Source of the DNA: Sipunculus nudus
Taxonomy: Eukaryota > Annelida > Sipuncula > Golfingiida > Sipunculidae
Length of the DNA: 64,000 bases
Assembly (NCBI GenBank): GCA_026874595.1
Contig: CM049318.1
Location: forward strand, 29,538,956-29,602,955
Direction: 5' to 3'
Shown piece by piece: positions 35,201 through 50,180 of the stretch (the first letter of the stretch is position 1; each line of letters starts with the position of its first letter). The position numbers and the translations under genes were made by a program. The notes under the pieces were generated by a model, which saw only the letters and a list, made by a program, of their open reading frames with translations, made no database searches and had not been told where the DNA came from.

Positions 35201-38200
35201 GAGGATATACCGCTAATATATATGTAATCTGTGATGACGGATATGGAAGTCTATGTTTCTATTTGCTCCCATGAAAAAATAATTCATGTAATTGTTGGAA
35301 AATCAACAGATTAGAGTAATGTTTATGCCTTGACTGGACCCCTCTGCTATATTATATTATTATAAATTATTTGGTTCGTCATTCAATGAAATATATTTTA
35401 TTCTGTTTCATAGATACACGGCTCATTTGGAGACAGCCCGGAATCAGGGAATCAGGAAAGGTCTGGTGACAGGGGGCGCCACCTGGCTGGTTTTTGCCGT
35501 GATATCTTGCACATTTGGTCTCGCGTTTTGGTATGGCGGAGTCCTGGTTCGGCAAGAAGGTTACACCCCTGGGAATATTCTCCAAGTAACCATTTTTTTT
35601 CTTTCACGTCTGTAATATTTGATATAACGAGAAATATGCTTTTACGGAATGCAAGCCTCCATCGGGTCAGAGGTCTCTATTGTGGGATGCTCCAAAAACA
35701 TTTAAACTCCAAATAATTTACATCTGTGTATTGACTTAGAATCTATGCATGTAAGTAAATAAGGCATAGAATTTGGCTTACTCCTGAATTAAAGAGAGAA
35801 GTCAGGACATTATCGCATGTTCTTTGGAACACTATTGACAATCGTATACTTTAAAACGTGTTTTTTAAACGACGGGAATGGAAATGTTTTTTGGGGTGTT
35901 GTCAAACGGATCACATAATTTTTTCCATTAAAGAGCCCGCATGCTATATTTGTTATTTACACTGAATGAGTTTTGATCTGATATGGGATTCAAATTTCTG
36001 GAAATCTTTAATTTAGGTAACTTAAATGACAGTATGTTTATGCCATATCAATTTTTCATTGGATGTATGTCAGTAAATATAGTTAGCTGACATTGAAACT
36101 AAATCGGAACAGTTCATATTATTTATTATAAAAAGCTGCTCCTTCAGCTTACTGTGTTTGCTCCCGCATGCTGTATTGTTTTACTTTTTTTGTACTTCAA
36201 AATATTTAGGTGTTCTTTGGAGTCCTCATCGGCTCCATGAATGTAGCGTACGCTGCTCCAAACATCGAGGCCTTCGCGTCTGCCCGCGGAGCAGCACTAC
36301 ATGTGTATAACATCATTGAACAGGTGTGATAAGTTACGTACATATTTTACCAAATGATAAAGCGGGGTCGCATGATTATGTCAATATGCATGAAAACCTG
36401 TACCCATGAACACACTTAATTTCATGCAATGATATGCATGCTCCTATATCCATATTTTCATAGAATCATAGAATTTATAGAAGACATTTCTGATAGAATA
36501 ACAATTGAATGTAATTTGACTTATTCTGAGAGAACAATTGCATACGGTGGGTTATTCTGCTACGTTTGATTTTCTGTATAAGACTTGTCCCTTTGGTTAA
36601 TTCCCAAGAGGGTCAAGACTCCTGACCTCTTATTTCCAATTTTATTTCCCGCGATTCGTGTTTCCCAATTGCTGAGTAAATATAGCAATCCTTATTTCAA
36701 AACTTGTGTATACATCGAGGTTCCTGTTGTGTAAGCAAGCTGTTTTCAACGTAAGCATCCATGGCCATATGAATACTAAACGACTGTGAGGAAAGGGTCA
36801 GCTTTGTAAATTTGTGCTTGCTTCGGCGAATAAAGTTGAGTTAATAGAGAAAGTTTGTCTAAAGTGGATAATTTTCCGAATTGATACCAGGAAATGTGTA
36901 GAATTCTATCATTTATAGGCACCTATAACCGAAAATTATACCTCTCTAAATATCAGCTCCTGATAAAATGAATAGATGTTATTACCACTATTAGATCTGT
37001 AAAAATAAATTTATATCAGGGGCAGATCAATTTGCAAACATTTTTGATAGTTTTATTTAGTTTTATAATAATCAACAAGTTGTCGATTGAAATATGTTCA
37101 TGCAAGGCTATCACTGAATAATTTCTTAATCTCTCTTTTATCGTTTTGTAGAAATCACAGATCGACAGCACTTCAGAGAAAGGTGAGAAGCCAGACTCTA
37201 TTAAAGGTGACCTGGAGTTGTGTGATATTACGTTCAGCTACCCAGCAAGACCAGAGGTTAAGGTGAGACATGCTTGCTTATATACAAGCAGAAAGTAAAA
37301 TTCAACGTAAGGTTAAATAATCTTTCATGTGAGAAGAAAACCTTGAAAGGTTAAGAATTTTAAGCACATGTGTTTTTAGCTATAACGATCACTCTTTGTC
37401 CTTCGTCTTCATGAAATTAGGTCACCATGACCTTTATTCTCTGCGTTGGGGGGGGGGGGGGGGGGCATTGCACCCGAGAATAATTAAAATTTGATACAAA
37501 AGCTCCATTTTCTTAATAACTTATATATTGTTTGCCATGATTATTCCCATGCATTTGATCATGAATGTTGTATCAGACTGGTGGCACCATCTCTTTTTCG
37601 AATTTTTACGCATTTTATCTCCTTTTTTGGTACCTTAAAATGACGTACTCCAGTCGTTAACCGTCAACAAACCATGACTGTTGGACCTAAAAACGTCGAA
37701 CTGTATATCGAAGGAGGTTCTAGCCTAGGAAAATCTACTTGTATTCAGTTCTTTCTATATTTAACGAACTTCCGGCCTAAAATATGATTTTAAGTATCCA
37801 GTAAATCAGACGAGGTACAAATTTATCCATTTGGCCTAGAATCCTAACATGACTTTCAAAGTGGTCCTGGACAAATATCTGTTGAATCCAGAAATAAGGT
37901 CATGGTGACCTATATTTTGCGAACTATTTATAATTTGAAGCACCCTGGAAGTCAGACCGGCACAAACTTTATCTACAAGCCCTAAATTTTACTAATGTAA
38001 AATCCAGGAAAGTCTTGGTCAAATCTCCGTGGAAATCTGAAATAAAGTCACGGTGACCTATATTCTGCGAGCCACTGGCCTAGCAACATGATTTTGACCA
38101 CCCAGACTGTCAGACATGGCGTAAAACTTTATTCTGGCATCCAGAATATTCTTTCTTTACATTTACTCCCCGGACACCTGAAATTAGGTCACTACAACAT

Positions 38201-41200
38201 ATATCCGTTGAACTGCGGGGCCTTTTATTGCCCCAAGATTAATTAAACATTAGTAGTATCTGAATAACTTATACATTGATCGTCATGATTCTTTCCATGC
38301 CTATTGACCATGGATGTTTAATCAGTTCCTGAATAGTGGTGGCGCCACCTTTATTTTTTTAAATCTCTACGCATTTTTTTTCTCGATTTTTTTAGACCCT
38401 CAAATTAAGTAATCTGAAAGTTGACAAAACTCAAACAGTAGCCCATAAACCTAGAAACTTCTTACTGTACAATCAAGGAGGTCTTAGGGATTCATCTAGG
38501 TAAATGAATTAGGTCAGAGTAACCTGTGAATACGGGCAGAAAACACCTGTGAGTACCCTCTGAGTAAGACGAGGTACAAATTGTATCCGTTAGACCTAGA
38601 ATATTCTAAAGCAACATCCAGGAAATAATATCACAGTGACCTATAATCTGCTAACTATGTGAAAGAAAATGATTTTAGCACTGATTGTCAGATGGGCCAA
38701 ATTGTAGTAGTAGGATATGAATCTTCCAGCTCTAGGGATTTCATGGTAATAACTGATTGAATAGCCTAAAAAAGGTCTCTGTAACCATTTTTCAAAGGAC
38801 TAAGGACAAAATGCACGATTTGTTAGCACTGTGGAAGTAACCCCTCCCATCTTTCAAAGTTCCTTTTTAAATATTTTTCATCAAATCATCAATTATTAAT
38901 GTATGTGTCACCTGTATGTCAAATTCAGCGGAGCATCAGAGGCGTTTGTTTGATATAAGATTAACATCTAGTATACAGACACACTTTCCTATATGAGTTT
39001 TTTTGACTGACGGAACGACCAAAGTTAATAATATACATATTTCATAAACTTATCAATACATAGCTATTATAATTCCTCAAAAAAAAAATGGATATTCAGC
39101 AACAGAGAAGAAGCATAAACGTATCAGCGCTAAATCATTCTATGTTTGTATGATGTTTGTGTATTCACCAGCAAGAATAAATGACAAGGACCATGATTAA
39201 TACTACTATTTAAGTCCCAGTAGTTTTGGTATAGTTATTTGTGTCATATTTCTTTTGTACATAGGTTCTCAAAGGTCTAAACATGAAGATCCAGGTTGGA
39301 CAGACAGTGGCCCTTGTTGGTCCCAGCGGTTGTGGTAAATCAACCGTGGTCCAGCTTCTATTACGGTTCTATGATCCTCTCTCTGGAGTGGTTTGTTGAT
39401 TGTTTCAATAAACTTATTATATTCTATCATTTTATATAATGTTAAAAGTGTCCTTATTAATTTTAGGAAGAGATAATCTTTTATTTCTCAACTTGTCAGC
39501 TGTTTTTGACAAATTCACTTTAAACTGTTTGATTTCTTTACCAGAAGGGGGATTTGGTCGAATCTGTGGTCATTATTATTACGCAACTCTTTGTATTCAC
39601 AAAGCTTCACCAGAATTTGTAGCTTCAATCCACGAAACCATAGTTGACGTCTAAACTTTATTCACTTTTGTCTTTACGACACAGTTATTTGTGCAATGGA
39701 GCTGATCTACATATAAACATCTCTTGTGCAATTAAGTTGGAATATGTAGCATTGTAGTGGTAAATGAAATTCACGACATGTTACGTTTCGTTCCTGTCAG
39801 ATATGTGCTAAATTTCGTTTCTGGAATGGACAGGTAAAGCTTGACGGCCGAGATATCCGCAACCTGAATGTAGCCTGGCTTAGACAACACATAGGGGTCG
39901 TGAGCCAGGAACCAATTCTGTTCGGGACGACGATATCGGAGAACATCCGGTACGGCCATGAAGGGGTGACAGATGAAGAAATAAGGAAAGCGGCCATGGA
40001 AGCAAATGCACATGACTTCATTAGCAGGCTGCCTGATGTAAGTAGATTGAAACATAGATAGCATTACTATGGTGCGTACTTAGTAGTAAACTGCCGTGAA
40101 GGCCAAGTCGCATGACAAAACCGTCCGATATGAGTAGATGACAAGTTAGCTAAAGGAATGTTCCTTAAGCAAGACACACTTAAGAGACATCCTGACGTCA
40201 CCAATATACTGTATGATGCGAGAAGGTAACTTCAAAAAGCGAATCTATTCTGTTTTGGCCAAGCTAAAAAGAATATAATAATTAGTACTTTTCTAAGGAT
40301 CAGTTTTTTTCAGCGAGTAATTATCATCCATCTGCACCCGTGAGGAGTAAAACTACAGTAATAATACGTAATGGTTGTGCCTGGCTTTCATATATTTTAG
40401 TAAGACCTATACGTTGCTATAATTAAACACTCGTGGACATAATGCTCGTGGTCATGAATTTGATATTTTTGTAAGCCTCACGGAATATAGGAATACTGAA
40501 CGGAGGCAAGCAGTGATATGTAGCAGATTCTCATATATATAACAGTTCCCACGACAGGAGCTCGCACTGTTTATTCTAATTGAAACCTGGCTTATTAGAA
40601 TAATTTAGAATATATCACGTATTTGAAAACCTGTATGGTTGAGCAAGAAGAAAAAATTGTCCCAGTAGAGGCCCAATTTGTTAAGAATGATACAATTATG
40701 CAATGTTTCTTTTGGTGAAACAGAATTACAATACAATCGTTGGTGGACGCGGTGGTCAGCTCAGTGGGGGACAGAAGCAGCGTATAGCGATCGCTCGTGC
40801 GTTGGTTCGTAATCCTAAGGTGCTGTTACTGGATGAAGCGACCTCTGCTCTGGATACAGAGAGTGAGACCGCTGTACAAGAGGCTCTGGACAAGGTAAAT
40901 ACACACGGACCAGGCTGAGGCCAACGCGATAAGTCCTGAGTCTTCATAACCGAAACTGTTTCGATAATCATCCTTTTTGTAAACGACTTAATACTCGATA
41001 ATTTAATAGTGGGAAGAAGAGGTTAACAAATTCGGCGCTAATTCTCCTCCAGGTTTGAAGCTACAACTGTAGAAAAAAAACAGGTATATATAGGTTTACC
41101 TTCAAAGTTATAGCATTCTTCAGTAGTGCAGGTCTTATCAGTTGTCTATTACCAGAAAGTTAATGAAAGTTAATAGGATTTAAAAATGATTTTGTGTATG

Positions 41201-44200
41201 TTGTGAATATAACTTTAATAAGATCGAGACATATATAACAGGCAAGTCAGGGCCGTACGACGCTGGTGATCGCTCACAGACTGTCCACCATTAAGAATGC
41301 AGACAGGATCATAGCCATTCAGGATGGGGTAGTATCAGAGATGGGCACCCATGACAGCCTGATGGAGAAAAAGGGACTCTACTACCACCTGGTGACTAGC
41401 CAGGTAAGGAGTCAAAGAAGTAAAATTGAACATTTTTATTTAAATTTGTCATGAGCAACCAATCATTATTTTTTTAGATACGTGTACTTAGACTGGAATT
41501 CATGCCAAATATTAAACGGTATATAACAAGGATTTTTAACAAAGATTGATTTAATAGATGACTAGAATAATTCCATTATGAACAGAAGAGATGGGGTCGA
41601 GGCAAAATGTGTAAGTTGGAAGGATCAATTCAGACAACTTGTTGCCGCATTGAAAATGCTACTGTGTTAATCGAAACACTTTAAAATGACAATGTCTTTC
41701 CACCTTTATTGCAGACGAAGTCAATAAGTTATAGGAAGGACAAGGAGGAAGCGGAAACAGGTCTGTGGCTCTTAAAAAACAGAACATTGGTACAATATAC
41801 AAAAACTGTTATTTTTTTCGTCTGTGTACTTATGGAAAGAAGGAAACACTTTGTACATCTTGTCTATCCTCATTTGCAAAAAATACGTGTCCAACCTTTA
41901 AAAATCCTTATTATAACTCTACTGCAACTTAATTATTTAAATGTTAAATGATGAGTTGGGGCGATGTGCAAACATGGAATGAACCGCTTAACGGTCCATC
42001 CCTAGGATAATTAAACTAATATAATTCACCTAATGTAGTAATGGTGCACATTCCAGAAACATTTACTAGCCAATTCAAAAACAGAATAAAAGTAGAATTG
42101 ATTTAATTCAGAAAGAAAAAAATGAAGCTTCATATAGGATACGGCTGTTTTATTTGTACCAGGATCGGCTTTGTTTTCCCGTTATTAATATTTTTTCCAA
42201 TATAACGATTTAACATGATTCTTGTTTTATATTTTCTTGCTCATATTTTGCAGGAGAAATGGTTTTCAGCGGAGAAGAGAAAATGGAGAACACAAAGTGC
42301 TGGACACGGAACATTAAAAAACAAATAGAATACAACAGTGAGGATGGAAAACAAGAAGACACTCTAAAAACCAGAACAGTTAAGGTTAATTATTCTAATT
42401 CATATTATATCATCTTCGTTACAACTAGATCAGTGGTTTCGCTTTCACATACCTCGACCCTTGCTAGTGTGGAAAAAATTATATACGGCGCGCCTTTCTC
42501 CGCTCTCATATAAAAGGGACCTAATACATACGGTGTGTTTATCTGTCTTCTTGATGTAATATAACACATAACCATACAGGTTGCTAAACTGGATGAAGAT
42601 ACACCAAAAGCATCAATGAAGAGAATCATTCGTCTGAATGCCCCAGAGTGGCCGTTCATACTAACTGGATGCTTCACCGCCTTGATTACCGGTGCTTTTG
42701 TTCCTGGTGCTGCTGTTGTGTTCTCACAAGTTATTGGGGTAATTATACTTTTACAATTATTTTAGAAAATCATGGTCGTTTTTGAACAATAGGAAAGGGT
42801 TAGGGTACTATAATATTTTGCTTATTATATAGATTGCTTGAACAAACTGTAACTTTGCAAAGGAATTATATTTGAATTTTAAAAGTAGCATATATGCAAT
42901 GCAGCGTGTATAAGAATTACATTATTGACGGCATTTGGGTTGTCTTGAAATGGCACCAGGAAAACTAACACCCGGACAATTACCCCCCGGACAATAACCC
43001 CCCAGACAATTACCTCCCGAACAATTACCCCATAGGTCAACTACCCCCTAGACAACTACCCCCCCCGGACAATTCCCCCGGTACAATTACCCCCTGGACA
43101 ACTACCCCCTGGACAATTACCCCCATGGTATAAATTACACATTTAAAGTACAAGATATACATTTAAATATATTCTGTGCTGCTAATGAGTAACACAGAAT
43201 GCCAAAGAAAAAAATCAAGTTAATTGCAAACTAAAAATAAAAAGAAAATCACTTTGGATAATAATATAATGGTCTTACTTATTATGACTGGAAAGATCGC
43301 CGACAGCTTGCCCATGTAATGAACATTTCATATAATGGACTTTTTACCATATATTTAAAAAGCTTTTGTTTTACAACTTGCCAATGTAAAGCATATTTCA
43401 TATAATAAACTTTTTACCATATATTAACAATTTTTTTTACAATACCCAATACAATCATCTGAGAGGCATCGGCTAGAACTAGTTATCTGCTACTGAAAAC
43501 TGGATGTAATGGATTTTTCTCTATTTTTACAATACACATGATGTATGTACCTATGCTTGGTTTGAAATAAATTATCACCGGTGTGTTTTACTTACAATCG
43601 GAATATTTTACTGTTAGTTTGTACAATGTGTACTTTTAAAGTGTTATTATACCATGGGGGGTAGTTGTCCGGGAGGAAGTTGTACCGGGGGTAATTTTCC
43701 TGGGGGGGGGGGGAGGGGGTAGTTGTCCCAGGGAGTAATTGTCCTGGGGGGGGGGGGGTAATTGTCCGGGGGGTAGTTGTCCTAGAGCGTCTTGAAATTG
43801 TTAAAAGTTTCGACAAGCAAGAGACTTTATTGTCATCATAACATGCCCTTGATGATATTTTGTTTAACTTTTATATTGGACACCATGTCGTTTATACGTC
43901 AAAACACACTTCTAATGATTTTGTGCATGTAATATTTTGCAGACTTTTGCCATTAGAGATCCAGTAGAAAGGGCGAATGTTACCACTTTCCACTCCGGCT
44001 TAATGGCTATGTGTGGTTTCTTTGCTGGGATGTTCATGTTTATAAGGGTAAATATTCAGAAACATACAACATTTAAATGGATGCCTATTCTGATCTAGAT
44101 ATCCTTTGTTCGGTAAATGAGCAACCCGTTCATGTTGATCTCAAAGGTCTGATTTAAAAATTTCATATTCATCTATAAAATTTCCATCACCATTCAAAAT

Positions 44201-47200
44201 ATTACTCTGCTTTATATCAGATAGGAAAAAAAGTATATAATGCTTTAAACTAAACGAAAAGCCTGCATTTGTGAGCAGATTTAAGGATACATTAACAGGT
44301 AGAACGAACACTAAGGAGTTTAAGTATCGAAAATTAAATGACCACCAATGGTTCTGAAAATAAAATGGTTTGCAATTTCTTACCATCCATTACTTTTATG
44401 TTTGAATTTTTTCTTTTCAGAACGCATGCTTCGCCAAATCTGGGGAGGAACTCACCATGAGGCTGCGTCAAATGGCTTTTAGAGTCATGCTGAAACAGGT
44501 ATCTGTACTCACCAAGTCCTTTAAAAAATAATGCGCTCATTTACGTGTGTATAATAATATCATTTCCAACGTGTCAAATCTCTGGATTTCTATACATTTT
44601 AATCGTCAAATATTGACAAAAATAAAGCTCTACTACAAGTAATATTAGGAGAAAGGTACAAACACAACAAACACGTCCGTTTTGCATGCTAAGTATAATT
44701 GGTAGGAGAATTCCCGTTATGTAAAGGTAATCGTTATATGAAATGAATGACATCATTAAATGAAATGAAATCATCTTGCTGGCTGGAATCAGCTTATTGA
44801 ATTGTGTTTGGCAGCTGTATTTAACATTATTTGCTGACATGTAACTGACCATTTTAATGAGCTACACCAGAAAACCCACTTTCAGAATGTTTTAGGCATG
44901 TATCAAGTTTTAAATCCATATTCAACTATAAACTAATAGAAGTGACACCGGAGACGTGAATTCTATTGAAATATTTTCAAGATAAAAGGCAAATGAATGT
45001 GCTGTTAATGTTCTATTAAGGAAATGGCCTGGTTCGATGAGCCAGCAAACCAGGTTGGAGTATTAACCACAAGACTAGCTACAAGTGCTTCAATGGTCCA
45101 AGGGGTAAGTCGAGGTACTGGACAATAGAGAAATATACTTTCGGTGACAATTGCAAACAACTGTGTGATATGTGTTCTCTCTGGTAATATTTAATTTGAA
45201 CATATTTTCCGTACATCAATGTGTGTTTTTTTCCTGTAAATAAATAAAAGGAGTTCAATGGTTTGTACTTTACATAATATAATAAGACGATAAGAAAATT
45301 TTATTTATACAGATATGTATTTATGGATGTATCTATACATTACTGTCCGAAGGTACGAAGAGCATGTTCAGCTTTGGCGCCATATTGTTTATTTATTATA
45401 TGTTAATAGTAAAGCATATATATACATTCATAAGTCCACTACTTGACGTTGACAGCCCCATAAAAAAACCCGGCCTGTCACACAACCAGCACGAAAGTGA
45501 CACATCCTGTTGTACCGGCTGGTTGTCAAATCAAGCAGACATACTTTTACCCGGTATATACTCAAATACCCACTTACGGTAACTTCTGTGTCAGTATCAT
45601 TGAATGTAGGATGCTTTATCTTCCGACAGCGATATCATACTTGTCCCCTCAACAAAATTATTTGATATCAGATTCTCTCACGAAATGAGCAGTAAATCGA
45701 TGCTTGCATGGCAGCTCAACTTGTAAATAAACCGGCAAGCTGTTCATGTAAATATTATTGGGTAATTTGTTGAGGGACAAGCATGATATCACTGTCAGAA
45801 ATAAAAAAAGCACGCTGCATTATGATACTGACGTAAAATTTACCGTTGATGAGGCTGCGATTTGAGCAACTAACTTGAACAAGCGCACTGGCCTGATCTG
45901 ACCGCCGATAGAAGTTGATGCGTCTCTTTCGTGCGTACGATTACGGGCTGGCGTTGAGGGGTGTATTTGTTCGTGGACCTTCAGCGTCCATTTCTGAACT
46001 ACACGTGTATCTGCTTGAGAATAATGCATTAGGGCAAGGGGAACGCCTCGTTGTAGCTAATTTCTGCCTGTCACAGGTAACAGGATCCCGTCTTGCCACT
46101 GTCCTGGAAGCGTTATCTAACCTCGGGATAGCCCTGCTGATTGGTTTAATTTTTGGTTGGAAGCTGGCTCTGGTTACAGCAGCTTTCCTCCCATTCCTAA
46201 TCCTAGCAGCTTTTGTTCAGGGTCGGCTGATTGCTGGATACTCAGGAAGTGACAAAGAAACCATTGAACATGCTGGAAAGGTATTTCATCGTTAAGAAAA
46301 TGATACATATCACTAACACGATAATTAAAAGTAAAACATATAGTTATGTATTTTATATATTTTAATATGTGTAGGTAGATGAACACAAAGAATTGTGTAG
46401 AATAAAATGTTTAGTTTTAGTACTATTATTGGTTCATTCAGGTAATTTATTAATAATTTTCATCATTTAAGATGTATGATGAATGGCCCAATACTTGTGC
46501 AAACTTGAAATAACGTGGTTAGTTTTGGTTAATTAATACCAGACTATTCTGTTGCTTGGTTCTGAAATATCCTGCTTAATTTCAATATATGTTTATTGAT
46601 CTATTGGTCACAGTTAGATGGCCAGTGAGGCAACTTTGTTTTTAGGAGTCAGCTACATTCCTAGAAATTAACCATCTCGGGAGCATGCCAAAAATTACAT
46701 GATTTGCTTCAGGGTTACAAATTACTCTTTTAAAAAAGAGTCACTCTTAGTATTATTTTAGTGAAAAAAATGATATATGCCAATTCTCTTCTGTTATGAC
46801 AGTCCAATTAGAATAAGAATGAGATATGTCGTAATTCTCTGGTGTGCAAATGTCCAGCATGTGTCACAATGTGTGCAAAATGCTCTTATGCAGGAGGATA
46901 TGCAATGTATGTTCCGGTCTTTAAGAGCGATAAATATACACATTGTTAGTGTGCGAATCTCATCTCTATTCAGTTCGAGATTAAACAATTTTGAATTGAT
47001 GCTAATTTTACTTTTTTTCTACTCTTTTTTCAAAGAAGGCTACTCTGTTTTACCAGAGCACTTACTGTTTGTTTCGTTCATTTGCCTTTGAAAGTTATAT
47101 GCTTGATATCTTTGTGCTTGATATCTTTAACATAGTCAATAAAGTTAACTGAAAATACATAAAACGTAATGCATACATCACTGCCTCACACAGTTGAATT

Positions 47201-50132
47201 CATTTTGCAGATTGTTACAGACGCAGTGTCTAACATCCGTACCGTGGCGTCCTTAACAAGAGAGAAGATGTTCATTCAGAAATATAGCGCCCAACTCGAC
47301 AAGGTGTACAGGTAAAGACACAGCGGAAAGGACATGAGAGATGTGTGGCATCGAACTTCCATTAACTTATCAAAACCATTCATACTAGCATTAACATGTA
47401 CACCACACATTTTGATGTATACTCAGTGTTATTAGCAAGATTGGCTGAAAATATAGACAATCGGTCACACATCCTTTAAATAACCTTTATTTTTTAAGTT
47501 GTGAGAAAGAACCGACCACAAGCAATAGTAGTAATCTTAACGGGTTACGTTTAAGGATTGTATTCTGTAATATGTCAGGCTAGTCCAGTTAAAAGCGATT
47601 ATCAGTTCACCTTTATGAAAACGGGGTTTGAATTCTGATGTGTTTGTTCATGTATATTCTTTAGTAGTTTAAACAGTCTAAACAACAAAATGAGAATGTG
47701 ATATAGGTTTAATCGTCTAATCTTGTTTGCAGTGGTAACCAGAAGAAATCTCACATAACGGGATTATCCTACGGCTTCTCACAGTGTGTCATGTTCTTTC
47801 CATACGCTGCTGTGTTTACATATGGATCATACTTGGTACAAAATGGCGAAATGGAATTTATAGATGTGCTTAGGTAAAACTCTGTATTCTATATTATTCT
47901 ATTTTTTTTAATCGCCTCCATTTTCCCATTGTAAAGCTGAACCTGTTTTTCACGGACTTTGTGTGGTTTCCGTTTCCTGAGTGCGAACTGATCCACCTAT
48001 TTTCTTCGACTCACGTTTGACCAATCTTGATACAAAGATAACAGTCCGCCAATGATTCCTATCGGAGAGACCCGTTGTACTTTAAAGAAGGATGTCATTT
48101 CCAGTCGTATTGTGACGTAAGCACGCATGTTCCGACTGTGCTTGGACTCGTCTGATAACGGAAAGCTCTTTCCGATTATTCTAACAGATTAAGTGAAAGT
48201 CTACCAGGAGAAGAAATGTGTCTCTTAGATTTTGAACAAAAGACTCCCATTGTACCAGACCGAATCAGCGGAGAAACACGCAATGGGCCGCACTCTTTGT
48301 CTTTTGACTTGTTCAAACATGTGCACAGATTATCATTTAGTCTGTATCAAGACAATAGTGATCACAGAAAACAGAGTAACATTATACATATTATTAAACA
48401 TGAAGACGATTTAATTCGGTTATTTTGATGCTTCATATCAACATCGGCATTGAGTCAACGGATTTCATAACCATTATCTCCCAATAGTAAAATATAAAAA
48501 ACATGTATTTATAAAGCTAGATCATGATATAACAGTTTCGAACCGTTGATTTATTGCTTATTTTCGCGAAATGACATAGACATCCTAAATTGATAATCTT
48601 GGTATTTCAGTTGCGATACATGATTAATTTCTGACTAATATCAGCACATTTATTTTGACTAAAGAGTGATGTCTGCCATTATATTTGGGGGGTATGCCCT
48701 TGGACGGATGGCGTCATTTCAACCAGACTATTCAATGGCGGAGATATCTGCCGCTCAGTTGTTCAAGCTTTTTGACAGAGAATCAACGATCGACCCAACT
48801 GATCCATCAGGAGAAAAGCCAGTAAGTATCATATAGTTTGGCTAAATATGAATGAAATTCGAAATTGCAGGACAATAAGAGATACACAGAATAAGAATGT
48901 GCAAACCAGTTAAGAAAGACTATCATTTTGGAAATATGACATGACGTTACGGCAGATAGTTTATTTAAAACCATAATGCGACGATATGCAAGATCGTCAT
49001 TTGGAACTATGCAATGATTTTACCTACAGCGAAAAGAGAAAATACGAAGAAAATATGTATGCCCATTTAATTGATAATACAAACAATGAAATATGCAAAT
49101 TCAATTGGCAATTGGCAGAATCATAAGGTACGATTTATGCAGCAGAAAAAAAGTGGAGCTGATATTCAACATGAAACAAGACAAAAATAAAAGAGTTATA
49201 CTAATAATTCAAGAATTTCCATGGAGCCCTACTACCTACATTGTTGCATTCTGGGCTACACTTCAGTTGTTAACAGTCAGTTTTTTTCAAATGAAAAAAA
49301 AAATCAAGATGTTATGATCTCACGGTTGTAAGCTAACAATTGAAATGCATACATAAAAAAATCATGTATTCTAGGAATCCTGTGGTGGAGCAGTATCGTT
49401 TAGTGGTGTAGAGTTTGTGTACCCGCAGCGTCCTGATGCGAACATTCTGCGTGGACTATCCCTAGCTATAGAACCAGGCCAGACGTTGGCCTTAGTTGGC
49501 TCAAGCGGGTGTGGCAAAAGTACCATGGTCCAGCTGATTGAACAATTTTATAAACCACATACTGGGACAATAGTAAGTCTTCCAATAGCTATGTAATCGT
49601 TATACTCGATAATCAGTTGACGAAAGTTTTAATTTACGTTTCTCTCTGTCCATCCGTCTGTTTGTTTGCTTTGGAATATGGCTGTGAGTTAGGTCTTGAG
49701 GGAGAAAAAGGGCATACATTTTCAGGTCAATGTAAATGTGAATATATTCTTATCTATTTCATATTGATGTTCCTTATTTATATATTTTAACTGTCATATT
49801 TCAGTGCATTGACCGAAGGAAAATACACATGTACAACTTGCAGTGGCTGCGTTCACAAATCGGTATCGTGTCCCAGGAACCAGTGCTGTTTGATGCCAGT
49901 ATTAGGGATAATATCGCTTACGGTGACAACAGCCGGGAAGTCGAGATGAATGAGATTATACAGGCAGCCAGAGAGGCCAATATTCACAGTTTTATTCAAT
50001 CCTTACCGCATGTAGGTCTGTGCTAAAGTGCGCGCAAGTAATATGTTTCTCTTCAATATGAATAAGGGGAGCTGATTAATTATATTCTGTATTTTTATGT
50101 GGATATTTTTACAGTGAAGTAGTTATCGTAAA

Positions 50133-50180
<48 letters not shown>

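Noticed and set aside
43592-43816. Minus-strand Pro/Thr-rich open frame
   Set aside because: It is a translation of the minisatellite arm of the foldback element.
45915-46076. N-terminal extension of the open frame before exon 20 of gene B
   Set aside because: The tcacag acceptor and the 204-nt exon length shared with gene A show it is intron read-through.
48216-48428. Open frames in gene B intron 22
   Set aside because: No similarity to transporters or splice logic; exons 22 and 23 join in phase without it.
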